Position numbers and translations under genes: made by a program | Part shown: in pieces, positions 61,140-64,000 of the stretch | Position numbering within the stretch: position 1 is the first letter of the stretch | Layout of the letters: each line of letters starts with the position of its first letter | From: Alkalihalobacterium elongatum | GTDB lineage: Bacteria; Bacillota; Bacilli; Bacillales; Bacillaceae_F | NCBI RefSeq assembly: GCF_019024285.1 | Contig: NZ_WMKZ01000014.1 | Coordinates: 42,122 to 106,121 of the forward strand | DNA: 64,000 bases | Reading direction: 5' to 3' | The notes under the pieces: generated by a model | Databases searched by the model: none | The model's input: the letters and a program-made list of their open reading frames with translations, nothing else | Told to the model about the DNA's origin: nothing

Positions 61140-61844
61140 TTAATTCTCCTGACTAGGATGACGTAAATAATATCCGACTCCTCTACGTGTAATAATCCAA
61201 GCTGGATAACTAGGATTATCTTCAACTTTTTCACGAAGTCGTCTAACCGTAACATCTACCGTTCTTACATCCCCAAAATAATCATAACCCCACACAGCTT
61301 GAAGCAAGTGTTCCCTTGTCATAACCTGTCCAAGGTGATTAGCTAAATAATGAATCAATTCAAACTCGCGATGAGTTAACTCAATCTCTTCACCACGACG
61401 CTTCACAAGGTAAGCATCTGGCTTAATAACAAGGTCCCCAACAACGATCTCTTTCATTTGGTTCTGTTCTTCAGGTTTTATACTATGGCGTCTTAAATTG
61501 GCCTTTACGCGAGCTATAAGCTCACGTGTGCTAAATGGTTTCGTTACATAATCATCAGCACCCAATTCAAGACCTAAAACTTTATCAATTTCAGAGTCCT
61601 TTGCCGTTAACATAATAATTGGCATATCATGACTCTTACGAATTTCTCGACATACTTCCATTCCATCTTTATATGGCAACATAATATCAAGTAAAATTAA
61701 ATCAGGAACTTCTTTAAGAGCTAATTCAATTGCTTCATTTCCATCATGTGCACACATTACGTGATAGCCTTCTTTTTCTAAGCTGAACTTTAAAATATCT
61801 GCAATTGGCTTCTCATCATCTACTACAAGAATGCGGTTATCCAT
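61140..61844 (-). CDS. walR: Response regulator WalR (YycF)
   Basis: A 234-residue OmpR-type regulator. The start at 61844, [13 protein letters not shown], follows AGGGGCGATTAGA; a longer frame to 61886 is not supported. Receiver domain with the phosphoacceptor Asp in [14 protein letters not shown] (about 53), Thr in IIMLTAKD and Lys in YVTKPFS; the winged-helix DNA-binding domain ends [17 protein letters not shown]...RRGVGYYLR. It controls cell-wall hydrolases; the M23 peptidase gene upstream would be a natural target. It is the first gene of walRKHIJ. Confidence 0.97.
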   Translation of the reverse strand: MDNRILVVDDEKPIADILKFSLEKEGYHVMCAHDGNEAIELALKEVPDLILLDIMLPYKDGMEVCREIRKSHDMPIIMLTAKDSEIDKVLGLELGADDYVTKPFSTRELIARVKANLRRHSIKPEEQNQMKEIVVGDLVIKPDAYLVKRRGEEIELTHREFELIHYLANHLGQVMTREHLLQAVWGYDYFGDVRTVDVTVRRLREKVEDNPSYPAWIITRRGVGYYLRHPSQEN

Positions 61845-61946
61845 TCTAATCGCCCCTAACCTAGTATACGTTTTACTTATCTTCATATTTTAACATATTA
61901 CTGAATAACAAAAGTAGATATATAGCTTATGACCATTACTTCCCTG

Positions 61947-62111
61947 ATAGAAAAGCGGAAGCGACCGTTTAGCGGCGTAAGGACTGGAGCTCCTCCGTAT
62001 GAGATAAAGGATACACGGCGATCGGCAGTGAGCCGATGTTGACTTATCGTAAGGAGGAGAGCGAAGTCCACTAGACGCTGGGCGCTGCAGCTAGACATAG
62101 AAAAGCGGAAG
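61947..62111. repeat. GC-rich intergenic repeat element with 15-bp direct-repeat ends
   Basis: A 165-bp block of higher GC than its surroundings, bounded by two exact copies of ATAGAAAAGCGGAAG (61947-61961 and 62097-62111). Inside are hairpin parts such as ATCGGC / GCCGAT (about 62012-62034) and GGAGCTCC (61984-61991). Similar 'AAAAGCGGAAG...' blocks are scattered in intergenic regions of many Bacillus-group genomes. It sits between walR and the M23 peptidase. No ORF with a ribosome site is in it. Confidence 0.75.
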
Positions 62112-62144
62112 GTGCCTGGTTACATCTTACCTTTACCTTCTCTA

Positions 62145-62180
62145 TAAAAAAACAGAAGCTGACCTATTAGTCAGCCTCCG
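62145..62180 (-). terminator. Terminator of the M23 peptidase gene
   Basis: GAGGCTGAC / GTCAGCTTC on the minus strand, 6-base loop, then TGTTTTTTTATAG. Confidence 0.9.
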
Positions 62181-62188
62181 TGTACCTT

Positions 62189-63697
62189 TTAACGATTTAA
62201 GTAGTCCATTGGGTTTTGAAGTTTTCCATTTTGGTATACTTCAAAATGAAGGTGTATGCCAGTGGAATTTCCTGTGGTTCCCATAATTCCGATTTTTTGA
62301 CCCTTAGCTACAGTCTGACCTACTCTAACATCAATGGATTCTAAATGTGCATACAACGTTTCAATTCCATTATTATGGTTAATTCGAATGGTATTACCGT
62401 ATCCGCCTTGCCATCCTGCTGATATGACTGTCCCGTTATCTGCAGATAGTATATTGTAATTACTTGGACGTGCAATATCAATTCCTTTATGGAATCGGCC
62501 CCAGCGATTTCCTTGATAACTAGAAATATAACCGCCAACAGCTGGCCAGCCTAAACTTCCTGTTCCACGCGAAGTAGATTGCTTTGTGCCTCGAACGACA
62601 ACCTTATTAACTGCTTCTTCTACAACTTCTTCATCAACTACTTGGCGCTTAATCGTTTGCCCATTTTGCTCGGTAATTTCATAGCTGACAATTCTCTTCC
62701 CCGGTTTACCTTCTTGTACGACTTTTGAATCTCCCTTCCACATCGACGAATCTTCTCGAGTCTCTGTTTGGAAAGTGATTTCTTCCTCTATTAATGATAG
62801 CTTCTCTACTAAAACTGTAACGATTGGCTTGTAGGCCGTTACATTAACTTTTTGTCCAATCTGTAATAGTGTATCCTCTGTAATATCAGAATTAAGACTA
62901 AGAAGTTCTTTTGTAGACAATTGATGATCACTTGCAATAGAACCAAGAACATCACCAGGTGAAACTGTATATTTCTCCTCGGTTAGCGTTCCTAGTTTTA
63001 ACATTTTGATGGCTTCATCGACTGATAAAAGTTCACTAGGTTCTGCTAGTTCAAACTCAAAATCTGGCTCTTTTGACAAAGTAACGTTCTTAATTATTGT
63101 TTCTCCGATGTTTGGTTCTTCTATTGTGTCTTCTTTTTCCTTACGTTCCTCAAATGACTTCCAATCATCTTCGGAAATATATTGCAGCTTAAATTCATTG
63201 ATTACTTGTTTAGCTGTTTCTTCTTCCTCAACGAATAATTTTACTTCTTCGTCAAACTTTATAGCTACAGCTTCAGCTTTAACTGTTAAAAGCTCATCTA
63301 ATTTTTCAAGTGTTTGTTCAGCTCTTGTTCTAGCTTGAAATACTCGTTCAGGAAATAGTTCAACATTTTGACCAATAACTAGATTAAGTGATTTATATTG
63401 TTTGCTGTATTCTTTGATTTTGTTCTCTGCTAGTTTCTCATAATCTTGAACATCATCAATTGAACCAATTCTCTCTCCATCAACATATACGTGGAAAATG
63501 GTATCTAACGGTGAATGATTAGTTTCATTTGCTAATATAGTAGGGCCAGTTAGTAATACAGCTGAGCACGTAGCGACACTCACCACCAGTTTTGCATTAT
63601 GTATAGATGTATGTATAAAACTCTTACACTTTTCTACTATTCTATTGTGCCTAGTTTTCTTAGTATGTTTGGCACTTTTCGAGTTAAACCAATTCAT
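62189..63697 (-). CDS. Secreted M23 peptidoglycan endopeptidase with LysM and G5 domains
   Basis: A 502-residue cell-wall hydrolase. Signal or anchor segment about 35-56 (LVVSVATCSAVLLTGPTILA). Middle part helical (about 70-230). LysM domain (about 235-285; YTVSPGDVLGSIASDHQLST then LLQIGQKVNV). G5 domain (about 290-370; VLVEKLSLIEEEITF, EGKPGKRIVSYEI). M23 domain (about 385-500) with zinc ligands in FHKGIDIARP, the second His in LYAHLESI and HLHFEVYQNG. Ribosome site GGGAGGATCC. It lies just upstream of walR and is the kind of enzyme WalR controls, though I could not find an exact TGTWAH-N5-TGTWAH box upstream. Confidence 0.92.
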   Translation of the reverse strand: MNWFNSKSAKHTKKTRHNRIVEKCKSFIHTSIHNAKLVVSVATCSAVLLTGPTILANETNHSPLDTIFHVYVDGERIGSIDDVQDYEKLAENKIKEYSKQYKSLNLVIGQNVELFPERVFQARTRAEQTLEKLDELLTVKAEAVAIKFDEEVKLFVEEEETAKQVINEFKLQYISEDDWKSFEERKEKEDTIEEPNIGETIIKNVTLSKEPDFEFELAEPSELLSVDEAIKMLKLGTLTEEKYTVSPGDVLGSIASDHQLSTKELLSLNSDITEDTLLQIGQKVNVTAYKPIVTVLVEKLSLIEEEITFQTETREDSSMWKGDSKVVQEGKPGKRIVSYEITEQNGQTIKRQVVDEEVVEEAVNKVVVRGTKQSTSRGTGSLGWPAVGGYISSYQGNRWGRFHKGIDIARPSNYNILSADNGTVISAGWQGGYGNTIRINHNNGIETLYAHLESIDVRVGQTVAKGQKIGIMGTTGNSTGIHLHFEVYQNGKLQNPMDYLNR

Positions 63698-63857
63698 AAG
63701 GATCCTCCCAATACTACCTTTACAAGAAAAATTACTCTTTTAGACAATCTTTTACAACTTTCATCATTTTAGCATAAGTACTAAAAAATGTGTCAGATTA
63801 TTTAAAAATGAAAAGATTATGTAATCTATTTGTTATATAACTACATAAATTTGGGCA

Positions 63858-63890
63858 AAAAAAAATAACACCTTCTAGTAGGTGTATTTG
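63858..63890 (-). terminator. Terminator downstream of tRNA-Thr
   Basis: AATACACCT / AAGGTGTTATT on the minus strand with a short loop, followed by a run of nine or more T. It ends the tRNA transcript 37 bp after the CCA. Confidence 0.88.
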
Positions 63891-63926
63891 TTATTTTAAC
63901 TGATTATGAATTTTTAATATAACAAA

Positions 63927-64000
<74 letters not shown>

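Noticed and set aside
63006..63338. Plus-strand Ser-rich frame inside the M23 peptidase gene
   Set aside because: Antisense of the Glu/Lys-rich helical middle part of the peptidase.
63698..63926. WalR-binding box before the M23 peptidase gene
   Set aside because: TGTAAAAGATTGTCTAA is suggestive but the two TGT halves are 10, not 11, bases apart and the second half is poor, so I do not call it.

Overview
The window looks like chromosomal DNA of a low-GC, endospore-forming Bacillaceae species. The clearest marker is the conserved walR-walK-walH-walI-walJ-htrC-rlmH block at the right end (minus strand). It is supported by RocB, BmrC/BmrD, SinR-like and KinB-like proteins, TTG/GTG starts and strong AGGAGG ribosome binding sites. 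The species cannot be named from the sequence alone.

Layout. 1-1.4 kb: the end of a NarL-type two-component pair followed by an azoreductase gene. 1.4-10.7 kb: a very large secreted multidomain 5'-nucleotidase, a secreted subtilisin-type protease and a PAS-PAS-GGDEF-EAL c-di-GMP enzyme. 11.2-19 kb: a phosphate/Tat island with three PhoX-type (DUF839) Tat substrates, each paired with its own TatA, one TatC, and 11-bp-periodic Pho-box arrays in front of two of the three phoX genes; a decayed IS3-type transposase lies inside it. 19-25.7 kb: a BmrC/BmrD-like multidrug ABC exporter behind an attenuator leader with a 23-codon ORF, a 44-codon small gene and rocB. 25.7-28 kb: a plasmid-type ParM/ParR segregation pair with an upstream TGTGTACAT repeat field that looks like parC. 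28-32.3 kb: bioY plus a fatty-acyl activation/thiolase/reductase operon. 32.6-39.7 kb: a SinR-like regulator, a DUF2071 protein, a UbiD decarboxylase and a two-gene restriction-modification system. 40-45.5 kb: three tandem MpsC/DUF2294 genes (one a pseudogene), a KinB-like kinase and, divergently, a secreted protein gene behind a c-di-GMP-I-like riboswitch. 46-53.8 kb: secreted or membrane cell-wall and metabolic enzymes and small proteins. 54-64 kb: rlmH, a CxxH/CxxC protein, htrC, the wal operon, an M23 LysM/G5 peptidase and tRNA-Thr.

How the parts work together. Phosphate limitation (PhoP) probably drives the PhoX enzymes, which are exported folded by the linked TatA/TatC. C-di-GMP made or broken by the GGDEF-EAL protein could be read by the riboswitch in front of the secreted protein gene at 45 kb, and possibly by a second, weaker candidate on the opposite strand in front of the KinB-like sporulation kinase. 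The wal block couples cell-wall sensing to the M23 peptidase next to it.

No database search was possible. Family calls rest on motifs and remembered family features; starts were chosen from visible ribosome binding sites.
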